18,453 nucleotides of DNA from 62-47 sp049647485 (lineage in GTDB: Bacteria > Pseudomonadota > Alphaproteobacteria > Rhizobiales > Xanthobacteraceae): NCBI GenBank assembly GCA_049647485.1, contig JBARXT010000209.1:1-18453 (forward strand), given 5' to 3'. Below are positions 7,572 to 14,751 of this stretch, piece after piece (within the stretch, counting starts at the first letter, position 1; each line of letters starts with the position of its first letter). The notes below the pieces were generated by a model. The model made no database searches. It had not been told where the DNA came from and saw only the letters and a list, made by a program, of their open reading frames with translations. The translations under genes were made by a program, and so were the position numbers.

Positions 7572-8048
7572 TCAGCGCTTCGAGAACTGGAACGAACGGC
7601 GGGCCTTCGCCTTGCCGTACTTCTTGCGCTCGACGACGCGCGAATCGCGGGTCAGGAAGCCGCCCTTCTTCAGAACGCCGCGCAGATCCGGCTCGAAGTG
7701 GGTCAACGCCTTGGACAGGCCATGGCGCACTGCGCCGGCCTGGCCCGACAGGCCGCCGCCGGTGACGGTGCAGATCACGTCGTACTGCCCTGCCCGTGCC
7801 GCCGCGACCAGCGGCTGCTGGATCAGCATGCGCAGCACCGGACGCGCGAAATACACTTCAACCTCGCGGGTGTTGACGATGATCTTGCCGGCACCCGGCT
7901 TGATCCAGACGCGGGCGACCGCGTCCTTGCGCTTGCCGGTGGCATAGGCGCGGCCCTGCTTGTCGATCTTCTTGACGTGCTTCGGCGCGTCGGGAGCCGC
8001 GGTCTTCAGCGCGGCCAATTGATCGAGAGACTGCATGGTATCGGACAT
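7572..8048 (-). CDS. rpsI: 30S ribosomal protein S9
   Basis: S9 is a small-subunit protein whose C-terminal tail reaches the P-site tRNA. The 158 residues carry an alphaproteobacterial N-terminal extension (about 1-30) before the S9 core, which begins at GRAYATGKRKDAVARV. The core continues through TVTGGGLSGQAGAVRHG to the basic tail ending KARRSFQFSKR, the canonical S9 end. The ribosome site AGAGGG lies inside the last codons of rplM, 9 nt before this ATG, and only one base separates the two genes, so translation is probably coupled. The terminator at 7503-7533 ends the operon. Confidence 0.98.
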   Translation of the reverse strand: MSDTMQSLDQLAALKTAAPDAPKHVKKIDKQGRAYATGKRKDAVARVWIKPGAGKIIVNTREVEVYFARPVLRMLIQQPLVAAARAGQYDVICTVTGGGLSGQAGAVRHGLSKALTHFEPDLRGVLKKGGFLTRDSRVVERKKYGKAKARRSFQFSKR

Positions 8049-8049
8049 C

Positions 8050-8514
8050 TTATGCGGCCCTCTTGTTCTTGCGATTCATCGCGCCGATATCGACGGCTTC
8101 CGGCTGTTGGGCTTCATGCGGATGTTCTGCGCCGGCATAAACCCGGAGATTGCCCATCTGCACACGGCCGAGCGGCCCGCGCGGGATCATGCGCTCGACG
8201 GCCTTCTCGAGCACGCGCTCGGGGAAGCGACCCTCGAGGATCGACTTCGCGCTGCGTTCCTTGATGCCGCCGATGAAACCGGTGTGGTTGTAATAGACCT
8301 TCTGGTCACGCTTGCGGCCCGTCAGCACCACCTTGGCGGCGTTGATGATGATGACATGGTCGCCGCAATCGACGTGGGGCGTATAGGTCGGGAGGTGCTT
8401 GCCGCGCAGCCGCATCGCCACCAGCGTCGCGAGGCGGCCGACAACCAGACCGCTGGCGTCGATGACCACCCACTTCTTGGTGACTTCGGCGGGCTTTGCC
8501 GAAAACGTCTTCAT
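8050..8514 (-). CDS. rplM: 50S ribosomal protein L13
   Basis: L13 is an early-assembly protein of the large subunit. The 154 residues from MKTFSAKPAEV contain the core KWVVIDASGLVVGRLAT, the TPHVDCGDHVIIINA stretch, KVYYNHTGFIGG and the signature MIPRGPLGR, ending with the usual basic tail. An ATG three codons earlier (8523) is in frame. I chose 8514 because AGGA sits 9 nt before it but almost touches the earlier ATG. Transcription probably starts from the promoter at 8569-8597, leaving a leader of about 50 nt. rpsI follows after one base, which is the usual bacterial rplM-rpsI pair. Confidence 0.97.
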   Translation of the reverse strand: MKTFSAKPAEVTKKWVVIDASGLVVGRLATLVAMRLRGKHLPTYTPHVDCGDHVIIINAAKVVLTGRKRDQKVYYNHTGFIGGIKERSAKSILEGRFPERVLEKAVERMIPRGPLGRVQMGNLRVYAGAEHPHEAQQPEAVDIGAMNRKNKRAA

Positions 8515-8568
8515 GTGAGGCATTCCTGAAAGGGATTAGGCCCGCGCCGATTGCAGCGGACGAGCGAG

Positions 8569-8597
8569 CTTTTAGAGGCCGCACGCCGCAACGTCAA
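8569..8597 (-). promoter_or_regulatory. Housekeeping sigma promoter of rplM-rpsI
   Basis: On the minus strand TTGACG (8597-8592) is followed by a 17-bp spacer and TAAAAG (8574-8569). The -35 box has 5 of 6 consensus bases, the spacing is optimal and the -10 is weaker. Its place about 55 bp before the L13 start fits a strongly expressed ribosomal operon. Confidence 0.65.
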
Positions 8598-8623
8598 TGC
8601 CAGCGGACGGCAAATTTCTCCAT

Positions 8624-8685
8624 CATTCCAATGGTTTGAAAATATGGTATTTAATTACCGTGGAATTCAGCCAATATTTGGAATG
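8624..8685. repeat. AT-rich spacer with inverted repeats between thioesterase and rplM
   Basis: CATTCCAA at 8624-8631 is repeated in inverse as TTGGAATG at 8678-8685. The second arm falls inside the last codons of the thioesterase gene. Between them GGTATTTAATTACC (8646-8659) is a near-palindrome. On the minus strand it is followed by ATATTTTC, so it could act as a weak terminator for the thioesterase gene. The stretch is much richer in A and T than its surroundings. Confidence 0.35.
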
Positions 8686-9098
8686 GAATAGGTGGACGTG
8701 ACATGGGCGATCGGATCAGGAGACGATCCCGACAACAGCGTCACCTCGCCCACTGCCAGGCGCTTGCCGATTTTCAGCAGGCGCGCCGCCGCAAGCACAT
8801 CCTGTCCCGGTTGTCCCTTGCGCAGGAAATTGATGTTGAGGTTGGTGGTCACCGCCAGCCCGACCGGGCCGATCGCGGAGAGCAGCACCACATACATTGC
8901 CAGGTCGGCCAAAAACATCAACGTGGGACCGGATACGGTGCCGCCGGGACGCAGCATGCGTTCGCTGTATTGCTGGCGCACCAGACACGTCGCGCCATCG
9001 GCGCTTTCGATGGAAACGTCTCCCATGCCGACGGCTTGCGGAAACTCCCTCTGAAGAAACGCCTCCAGTTCGGCGACGCTCATTTTCGCAACGGCCAT
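8667..9098 (-). CDS. PaaI-like hotdog-fold thioesterase
   Basis: This is a cytoplasmic acyl-CoA thioesterase of the PaaI / 4HBT hotdog family, which hydrolyses thioesters to CoA and a free acid. The 143 residues carry the typical central helix context RPGGTVSGPTLMFLADLAM, followed by LAVTTNLNINFLRKG, the substrate-tunnel strand of the family. The acyl group is not readable from sequence. The ATG at 9098 is chosen because AGAGG lies 4 nt upstream. The frame stays open to 9161, but the extension overlaps the start of the divergent crotonase gene. It lies divergent to a crotonase-fold protein, both plausibly acting on acyl-CoA, and upstream of rplM on the same strand, separated from it by an AT-rich spacer. 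Confidence 0.88.
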   Translation of the reverse strand: MAVAKMSVAELEAFLQREFPQAVGMGDVSIESADGATCLVRQQYSERMLRPGGTVSGPTLMFLADLAMYVVLLSAIGPVGLAVTTNLNINFLRKGQPGQDVLAAARLLKIGKRLAVGEVTLLSGSSPDPIAHVTSTYSIPNIG

Positions 9099-9174
9099 GC
9101 TACCTCTCACTCTCGCTTGCCGCCTCCTGTTACAGTACGATGACGCTCCTCGCCAGATCATGGATATCGCTTCG

Positions 9175-9999
9175 ATGAATGCTCAGCCGCTCCGCGCCAC
9201 GACCTCCGCTCCACCGATCCTGCTCCACGAGCAGGTCGGCGATGTGGCGGTCCTGACCCTGAACCGTCCCGAAGCGCGCAACTGCCTGTCGGAAGCCCTG
9301 ATCGCCGATCTCCATGCGGCAATCGACACCACCCACGACGACAAGGCCGTGCGCGCCGTAGTCATCGCCGCGACCGGCAAAGCGTTCTCCTCCGGCCACG
9401 ACCTCAAGGAATTGACGGCGCGGCGCGCCGATGCCGACGGCGGCCGTGCGTTCTTCGCGCAGATGATGACCGCCTGCAGCGCGATGATGCAAAGCATCGT
9501 CACCCTGCCGAAACCCGTCGTTGCAGCCGTGCAAGGCGTCGCCACCGCCGCCGGATGCCAACTGGTGGCAAGCTGCGATCTTGCGATTGCATCGGAGCAG
9601 GCGACCTTCGCAACGCCTGGCGTCGATATCGGCCTGTTCTGCTCGACGCCGATGGTAGCACTGTCGCGCAACGTCCCGCGCAAGCTGGCAATGGAAATGC
9701 TTCTGACCGGCGAGCCGATAACCGCCGGCCGCGCGCGCGAGATCGGCCTCGTCAATCGCGTGGTCACTCACGGCACAGAGCGCGATGCCGCCATCGCTCT
9801 CGCCCAGCAGGTCGCGCGCAAGTCGGCCCATACCATCAGGATCGGCAAGGAAGCATTCTATCGCCAGGTTGAAATGAGCCTTGCCGACGCCTATCGCTTC
9901 GCCTCCGAAGTGATGACCGAAAACATGATGGCGCGCGATGCCGAGGAAGGCATTTGCGCCTTCGTCGAAAAGCGCGTACCGACCTGGCAGGATCGTTAG
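9175..9999 (+). CDS. Crotonase-fold (enoyl-CoA hydratase-like, ECHDC3-type) protein without catalytic glutamates
   Basis: The protein has 274 residues with the crotonase fold. It has an oxyanion-hole loop at FSSGHDLKEL (71-80) and a second at GVATAAGCQLVASCD (121-135). The stretch ATPGVDIGLFCSTP (146-159) resembles ECHDC3-type members rather than classical hydratases. By alignment, the two glutamates that activate water in enoyl-CoA hydratase (rat Glu144 and Glu164) are replaced by Gln129 and Gly149. Ordinary hydration of enoyl-CoA is therefore doubtful, although CoA-ester binding should remain. The start is uncertain: ATG 9175 or the in-frame ATG 9160, both with weak ribosome sites. The CoA-binding gene follows after 51 bp, so an operon is likely. 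Enoyl-CoA hydratase is the name an automatic pipeline would give. Confidence 0.88.
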   Translation: MNAQPLRATTSAPPILLHEQVGDVAVLTLNRPEARNCLSEALIADLHAAIDTTHDDKAVRAVVIAATGKAFSSGHDLKELTARRADADGGRAFFAQMMTACSAMMQSIVTLPKPVVAAVQGVATAAGCQLVASCDLAIASEQATFATPGVDIGLFCSTPMVALSRNVPRKLAMEMLLTGEPITAGRAREIGLVNRVVTHGTERDAAIALAQQVARKSAHTIRIGKEAFYRQVEMSLADAYRFASEVMTENMMARDAEEGICAFVEKRVPTWQDR

Positions 10000-10050
10000 T
10001 CCGCCTTCGCTCGATCCGCACCGGCGCTTTATGGAATGATCGCGTTACAA

Positions 10051-10644
10051 ATGAACCACGACACCTACGACGACAATTACATTCGCAGCATTCTGAACAG
10101 CGTGAAGACCATCGCCATGGTCGGCGCGTCGCCGGTCAACGTGCGGCCGAGTTACTTCGCTTTCAAGTATCTGGCGCAGCGCGGCTACGATATGATCCCG
10201 GTCAATCCCGGACAAATCGGCAAGAGCCTGATGGGCAAACCGTTCGTTGCTTCGCTCAGCGATATCGATCGTCCGATCGACATGGTCGACATCTTCCGCA
10301 ACTCCGATGCCGCCCTGCCGCTGGTCAAGGATGCGCTGACGCTCGATCCTCTGCCGAAGGTGATCTGGATGCAACTCGGCGTCCGCAACGACGCGGCTTG
10401 TGCGCTCGCGGAAGCTGCCGGGCTGAAGGTGGTGATGAACCGCTGCCCGAAGATCGAATACGGCCGGCTGTCGTCGGAAATTTCCTGGATGGGCGTCAAT
10501 TCTCGCACACTGAGCGCCAAACGCGCCCCGATCCCGACGCAAGGCATGCGGCTGTCACTCAACCGAGTCAGCGTTGGCGGCGGCGATACCGGTGCCGCCG
10601 ATCGCGCTGCGCAACTCAAGGACGACAAGAACAATAATGCCTGA
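10051..10644 (+). CDS. CoA-binding domain protein (YccU-like)
   Basis: This is a Rossmann-fold protein of the CoA_binding_2 family, resembling the N-terminal CoA-binding part of succinyl-CoA synthetase alpha but without the ligase part. From the ATG at 10051 it has 197 residues. The nucleotide-binding start is TIAMVGASPVNVRPSY at about 20-35. It is followed by GYDMIPVNPGQIGKSLMG, the DMVDIFRNSD segment and KVIWMQLGVRND, and then VVMNRCPKIEYGRL. Its biological role is not established for the family. The start could also be ATG 10036, five codons earlier; neither has a well-spaced ribosome site. It lies between the crotonase-like gene (51 bp) and metY (145 bp) on the same strand, and a CoA ligand would fit the upstream neighbour. 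Confidence 0.9.
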   Translation: MNHDTYDDNYIRSILNSVKTIAMVGASPVNVRPSYFAFKYLAQRGYDMIPVNPGQIGKSLMGKPFVASLSDIDRPIDMVDIFRNSDAALPLVKDALTLDPLPKVIWMQLGVRNDAACALAEAAGLKVVMNRCPKIEYGRLSSEISWMGVNSRTLSAKRAPIPTQGMRLSLNRVSVGGGDTGAADRAAQLKDDKNNNA

Positions 10645-10654
10645 AGCCGCCGGA

Positions 10655-10680
10655 CGCTGCCATTCTGTTCTCTGGCAGCG
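10655..10680 (+). terminator. Hairpin after the CoA-binding gene
   Basis: CGCTGCCA and TGGCAGCG form a perfect 8-bp stem with a 10-nt loop, starting 10 bp after the stop codon. No T-run follows, so it is at best a weak or Rho-assisted terminator. It would separate metY from the two upstream genes. Confidence 0.4.
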
Positions 10681-10789
10681 GGGCTGAGCAGCAAAACGGC
10701 ACACTCATCACGACACGACTTGACGCCGCGCAGCCGGATCAGCAGCATGCCGGCCCGCAGAAGCCCTTCTTAGCAGACAGGACCTGAGA

Positions 10790-12070
10790 ATGACCGACCG
10801 CCTTCCCGGATTTGCCACGCTCGCGATCCATGCCGGTGCGCAGCCGGACCCGACCACCGGCGCGCGAAACACGCCGATCTATCAGACCACGTCATTCGTC
10901 TTCAACGATGCCGATCATGCGGCCTCGCTGTTCGGCCTGCAATCGTTCGGCAACATCTATACCCGGATCGGCAACCCGACCACCGCGGTGCTCGAGGAAC
11001 GCGTCGCGGCGCTCGAAGGCGGCACCGCCGCGGTGGCGGTAGCTTCCGGCCATGCCGCGCAGGTCACGGCGCTCCAACAGTTGTTGCGACCCGGTGACGA
11101 ATTCATCGCCGCACGTAAGCTCTATGGCGGCTCGATCAATCAATTCACCCACGCGTTCAAAAGCTTTGGCTGGAACGTGGTTTGGGCCGATCCGGATGAC
11201 ATCTCGACCTTTGAACGCGCGGTGTCGCCGCGCACCAAGGCGATCTTCATCGAGTCGCTCGCCAATCCGAGCGGCTCGGTCACCGACATCGAGGCGATCT
11301 CCGCAGTCGCGCGCAAGGCAGGCGTGCCGCTGATCGTCGACAACACGCTGGCCAGCCCCTACCTGATCCGCCCGATCGACCACGGCGCCGACATCGTGCT
11401 GCATTCGCTGACGAAGTTTCTCGGCGGCCACGGCAACTCGATCGGCGGTATCATTATTGACGCGGGCACCTTCGACTGGTCGCGCGACAACAAGTATCCG
11501 GTCCTCAGCGAGCCACGCCCGGAATATCACGGCATCAAGCTGCAGGAGACGTTCGGCAACTTCGCGTTCGCCATCGCCTGCCGCGTGCTCGGCCTGCGCG
11601 ATCTCGGCGCGGCGCTGTCGCCATTTAACGCGTTCCTGTTCCTGACCGGCATCGAGACGCTGCCGCTGCGCATGCAACGCCACTGCGACAACGCCAAGGC
11701 CGTCGCGGAGTGGCTGTCGGCACACCCTGACGTCAACGAGGTGAACTATGCCGGCCTCGCCGGCAACCGCTACAACAACCTCGCTCGCAAATACGCGCCG
11801 AAGGGCGCGGGAGCGCTGTTCACCTTTACGCTCAAGGGCGGCTACGACGCCGGCGTCAGCCTGGTGTCGAACCTCAAGCTGTTCTCGCATCTCGCCAACA
11901 TCGGCGACACGAAATCGCTGGTGATCCATCCGGCGTCGACTACGCACAGCCAACTCACCGACGAGCAGAAAGTGCAGGCTGGCGCCGGTCCCGATCTCGT
12001 GCGGCTATCGATCGGCCTTGAGGACAAGGAAGATCTCATCGCCGATCTCGATCAGGCGTTGAAGGCGTAA
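10790..12070 (+). CDS. metY: O-acetylhomoserine aminocarboxypropyltransferase (sulfhydrylase)
   Basis: MetY is a PLP enzyme that makes homocysteine from O-acetylhomoserine and sulfide, the direct sulfhydrylation route to methionine. The 426 residues match the family and exceed the roughly 390-400 of MetB/MetC/MetZ. Visible sites are TPIYQTTSF at 28-36, YTRIGNPT at 57-64 (phosphate and substrate binding), SGHAAQ at 86-91, DNT at 184-186, and the PLP lysine Lys209 in SLTKFLGGHG. The ATG at 10790 has AGGA 7 nt upstream. A possible -35 box TTGACG at 10720 has no good -10 partner. I looked for the SAM-II riboswitch common before alphaproteobacterial methionine genes and did not find its core. O-succinylhomoserine use (MetZ) is less likely given the length. 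Confidence 0.94.
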   Translation: MTDRLPGFATLAIHAGAQPDPTTGARNTPIYQTTSFVFNDADHAASLFGLQSFGNIYTRIGNPTTAVLEERVAALEGGTAAVAVASGHAAQVTALQQLLRPGDEFIAARKLYGGSINQFTHAFKSFGWNVVWADPDDISTFERAVSPRTKAIFIESLANPSGSVTDIEAISAVARKAGVPLIVDNTLASPYLIRPIDHGADIVLHSLTKFLGGHGNSIGGIIIDAGTFDWSRDNKYPVLSEPRPEYHGIKLQETFGNFAFAIACRVLGLRDLGAALSPFNAFLFLTGIETLPLRMQRHCDNAKAVAEWLSAHPDVNEVNYAGLAGNRYNNLARKYAPKGAGALFTFTLKGGYDAGVSLVSNLKLFSHLANIGDTKSLVIHPASTTHSQLTDEQKVQAGAGPDLVRLSIGLEDKEDLIADLDQALKA

Positions 12071-12095
12071 CGCAGACGTACGGCAACGAAGTCAC

Positions 12096-12206
12096 CGTCA
12101 TGGCCGGGCATAGCCGTTCTTCGAACGGCGTTGCTTCGTTCGCCTATATCCCGGCCATCCATCTCTCTGGAAGCGATGGATGCGCGGATCAAGTCCGCGC
12201 ATGACG
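12096..12206. repeat. Compound palindromic intergenic repeat (111 bp)
   Basis: The element begins CGTCATG and ends CATGACG. Inside are four nested or adjacent perfect inverted repeats: ATGGCCGGG / CCCGGCCAT (12100-12108 and 12150-12158), GCCGTTC / GAACGGC (12113-12119 and 12123-12129), CATCCATC / GATGGATG (12156-12163 and 12175-12182), and GCGCGGA / TCCGCGC (12182-12188 and 12194-12200). It sits between the ends of two convergent genes, metY and the FTR1 permease. The termini and the GGCCGGG core resemble an interspersed repeat I recall as common in Bradyrhizobium-type genomes. It probably folds in RNA and may terminate transcription from both sides. I see no second copy in this window. Confidence 0.8.
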
Positions 12207-12225
12207 CCTTCAGAGCTGAACCTTT

Positions 12226-13038
12226 CTAGGTCTTCCCCGCCCGCGCGACCTTATCCCGTCGCGTCAGGCGATTGTTGCGCACCACCAGCGAATAGGTCGC
12301 GAGCGCAAACAGGATCACCAGCAATTGCAGCGACAAGGCTTCCAACGTCGGGTTGAGGCCTATCGCCGAGAGCCAGTCCGCGCCCGCAACTTGGGTGAAC
12401 GGCAGGATCGACTGTTCCTGAAACTCCTGCACCGCTTCGCCGATGAACTTGATCGCCATCGCGAACAGGAAGGCCGAGGTGATGATGAACAGCGGCCGCA
12501 GCAGAATTTTCTGCGCGATCAGGTTGATGAAATAGAACAGCACCGCGAGCCCGAGCGTGGCCACGGCAAGACCGCCGAACAAACCTGCGCTCCAGCCGCC
12601 TTCGGTACTCGCCAGCGCGGTGATGAACAGTACCGTCTCCGCACCCTCGCGAAATACGGCAAAGAACGCCAGCGCGGCCACCGCCCACGCGGTATCCTGC
12701 GCCAGCGCATTATCCGCCTTGGCGGCAAGATAGTCCTTCCAGCCGTGCGGATCCTGCTTCACCATCAGCCAGCCGGAGACGTAGAGCATCAACGCGGCGG
12801 CAAACAGGATGATGACGCCCTCGAACAGATCACTGTGCTGACCGGAGTTGAGCACGGCGAATAACCATGCCGCGACGATGCTGACGACGACCGCAGCCAG
12901 CGCACCGGCATAAAGTGACCTCACCCGATCCGCACCGCCGGCCTTGGTCAAATAAGCCGCCAGCGCTGCAATCACCAGCATCGCTTCCAGCCCCTCGCGA
13001 AGCAGGATCACGGCAGCTTGAATGAAGGCGCTCGACAT
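12226..13038 (-). CDS. FTR1-family high-affinity iron permease
   Basis: This is an inner-membrane iron permease of the FTR1 / EfeU / FtrC family, which carries iron inward, usually with an oxidase or periplasmic partner. The 270 residues have about seven hydrophobic segments. The two iron-binding REXXE motifs are intact: REGLE at 14-18 in the first segment and REGAE at 130-134 in the fourth. The ATG at 13038 is preceded by GAGAG 7 nt away, and the conserved N-terminus (AFIQAAVILLREGLEAML) begins there. A frame running up to 13149 is extra leader. No efeO/efeB, P19 or other partner gene is next to it. The neighbour upstream is ctaA. A 16-bp palindrome lies about 93 bp upstream. Confidence 0.93.
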   Translation of the reverse strand: MSSAFIQAAVILLREGLEAMLVIAALAAYLTKAGGADRVRSLYAGALAAVVVSIVAAWLFAVLNSGQHSDLFEGVIILFAAALMLYVSGWLMVKQDPHGWKDYLAAKADNALAQDTAWAVAALAFFAVFREGAETVLFITALASTEGGWSAGLFGGLAVATLGLAVLFYFINLIAQKILLRPLFIITSAFLFAMAIKFIGEAVQEFQEQSILPFTQVAGADWLSAIGLNPTLEALSLQLLVILFALATYSLVVRNNRLTRRDKVARAGKT

Positions 13039-13130
13039 AGCTCGACTCTCGGATGAACGGATTGGAAACGATGCTCGTTCTAACCCGCCAATGTGTTGTG
13101 CGGAAGCAAACCATCGGCACACAAGATCGT

Positions 13131-13146
13131 CATTGCCACGGCAATG
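13131..13146. promoter_or_regulatory. Perfect palindrome between ctaA and the iron permease gene
   Basis: CATTGCC-AC-GGCAATG has 7-bp perfect arms and a 2-bp centre. It lies 93 bp before the FTR1 start and 58 bp past the ctaA stop. Its place suits an operator of the permease gene. It does not match the Fur box or the rhizobial Irr/ICE motif as I know them, so the regulator is unknown. Confidence 0.4.
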
Positions 13147-13204
13147 CAAATAACCCTTGCAAACCGCGGGTTTCTGCGCGATCCGGGGATTAGAATAGCT
13201 CCAC

Positions 13205-14311
13205 TCAGCGCGCGGCGCCGGCAGTGAGCGGCGAGATCTTCGCCTCGCGCACGGACGACCGCGTGCTGAGCCGCTCGACCTGCGTAATCGCCAGTGTCAG
13301 AACCACGATGGCAACACCTTGATGCGCCAATCCGAGCGAGATGGGCACCTGATGCAGCAGCGTCAGAATGCCCAGTGTCGCCTGCACCGTCATCGCAACC
13401 GCAATCCATAGCGCGCCATTCACGACGGCGCTGCCGGCGCGCGCGCGGACGGCGTCGACCAGATGCAGAATCGCCACCACCCACAGCGTATAGGCCACCA
13501 TGCGGTGATTGAATTGCACCGTCAGCGTGTTGTCGAACAGATTGCGCCACCACGGCTGTTCGAAGAACAGTCGCGCTGCACTCGGAATGAAACTGCCGTC
13601 GATCAAGGGCCAGGTGTTGAACACCTTGCCGGCACGCAGGCCCGCAACCAAAGCACCGAGGTAGAGTTGCAGGAGCACCAGTCCCAGCAGCACCGCGCTG
13701 GTGATTTTCAGGCGACTGACCGTCAGAACCGGCGCGCGCGCAGAGAGCCGCCGCAAAGTCCAGACGATGGCCGCAAAGATCAGGAACGCCAGCATCAGAT
13801 GCACCGCCAGCCGGTACTGCGAGACTTCGACACGCTGGGTCAGGCCGGACGCGACCATCCACCAGCCGACCGCGCCCTGCAACCCGCCGAGCGCAAAAAT
13901 GCCCCACAGCCGACGCTTAAGATCACCGGGCAGGAAGCCGCGCCACATGAACCATAGGAACGGAAGCAGGTAGACAAGACCGATCAGCCGCCCGAGCAGG
14001 CGATGACTCCATTCCCACCAGAAAATGGTCTTGAACTCATGCAGCGTCATGCCTGCGTTCATTTCGCGATATTGCGGGATCGCCTTGTAACCGTCGAACG
14101 CCTCATTCCATTGCTGTTCGCTGAGCGGCGGCAGCGTTCCGGTGACTGGCTTCCACTCGACGATGGACAGCCCCGACTCCGTCAGCCGCGTCGCGCCGCC
14201 GACCAGCACCATCAGCGCAATCAGGCCCGCCACGATCGTGAGCCACCAGCGCACCGCGCGAATCCGGGCGGTCCCCGGGGCGGGTTCCGCAGAACTGAGG
14301 TTTTCGGTCAT
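13205..14311 (-). CDS. ctaA: Haem A synthase (COX15/CtaA type)
   Basis: CtaA oxidises the methyl group at C8 of haem O to a formyl group, giving haem A for aa3-type cytochrome oxidase. It is an inner-membrane protein. The 368 residues form eight hydrophobic segments in two related halves, as in the type found in alphaproteobacteria and mitochondria. The four expected haem-ligand histidines are visible: His103 in EWSHRLLGR, His171 in LAVHLMLAF, His269 in FNHRMVAY and His330 in LAHQGVA. The long first loop with the WKPVTGTLPP stretch is also typical. The ribosome site before ATG 14311 is weak (GGCTGAA). No other cox genes are in the window. It is divergent from the DUF2842 gene, with 104 bp between starts. 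Confidence 0.96.
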   Translation of the reverse strand: MTENLSSAEPAPGTARIRAVRWWLTIVAGLIALMVLVGGATRLTESGLSIVEWKPVTGTLPPLSEQQWNEAFDGYKAIPQYREMNAGMTLHEFKTIFWWEWSHRLLGRLIGLVYLLPFLWFMWRGFLPGDLKRRLWGIFALGGLQGAVGWWMVASGLTQRVEVSQYRLAVHLMLAFLIFAAIVWTLRRLSARAPVLTVSRLKITSAVLLGLVLLQLYLGALVAGLRAGKVFNTWPLIDGSFIPSAARLFFEQPWWRNLFDNTLTVQFNHRMVAYTLWVVAILHLVDAVRARAGSAVVNGALWIAVAMTVQATLGILTLLHQVPISLGLAHQGVAIVVLTLAITQVERLSTRSSVREAKISPLTAGAAR

Positions 14312-14415
14312 TTCAGCCGCGATTTTAGAAGAATTTCACGCCCGTTATAGCCACGCGGCGGGGCGGTGCAAGCCGCGCTTGATCTCCCGGCGGCCAGTCT
14401 CTACACGTTCGCGTC

Positions 14416-14628
14416 ATGACCATCCGCACCCGGAAATTTCTCGGCACGATTGCCCTGCTTGTCCTCGTCGTCGTGTGGTCGCTGCTTGGCATGACGATAG
14501 CGCAGACGCCGTGGCTTGCGGCCTCCGGATGGTATCAGGCGATCTTTTATGTCGTCGCCGGTCTCGGTTGGGTCCTTCCCGCCATGCCAATCATCAGCTG
14601 GATGTCGCGCCCTGATCCCGAGGTTTAG
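14416..14628 (+). CDS. DUF2842 family small membrane protein
   Basis: This is a 70-residue inner-membrane protein with two hydrophobic segments (about 8-28 and 38-62) joined by the loop AQTPWLAASGWYQ. The N-terminus is basic (MTIRTRKF), suggesting N-in topology, and the tail ends WMSRPDPEV. The tryptophan pattern and the LGWVLPAMPIISWM ending match DUF2842, an alphaproteobacterial family of unknown function. The ribosome site is not clear, but the ATG is the only sensible start. It is divergent from ctaA, which may mean a link with oxidase assembly, but that is inference from position only. Confidence 0.82.
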   Translation: MTIRTRKFLGTIALLVLVVVWSLLGMTIAQTPWLAASGWYQAIFYVVAGLGWVLPAMPIISWMSRPDPEV

Positions 14629-14689
14629 GCGGCCTTTCCGGTTGCCGCATGGCGACGACTCTACAATTGCCCTTACGCTTTGTTGACGT

Positions 14690-14714
14690 TTGTTTGCCAA
14701 GGTTCCGGCAACAA
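14690..14714. promoter_or_regulatory. Inverted repeat in the promoter region of the GNAT gene
   Basis: TTGCC-AAGGTTCC-GGCAA (14694-14711) is a perfect 5-bp dyad, and its flanks TTG/CAA extend it if one T is bulged. It lies 2-7 bp after a consensus-like -35 box TTGACG at 14683-14688 that lacks a clear -10. A repressor site overlapping the promoter is plausible but unproven. Confidence 0.35.
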
Positions 14715-14751
14715 CAGGCATAAAAAATGTCTTAACGGACAGGGTGTGCGT

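Noticed and set aside
10645..10789. Possible SAM-II riboswitch before metY
   Set aside because: There is a TTGACG stretch and a late TTAGCAG. The ordered pseudoknot core and the GCTAAAAAG-like end of SAM-II are missing.
10892..11953. A 353-codon antisense frame opposite metY
   Set aside because: It is an Arg/Ala/Val-rich translation typical of a shadow frame, with no ribosome site that stands out, and metY itself is certain.
13039..13204. Irr/ICE-type iron box upstream of the FTR1 gene
   Set aside because: Only isolated TTCTAA and TTAGAA half-sites are present, far apart and not forming the expected dyad.
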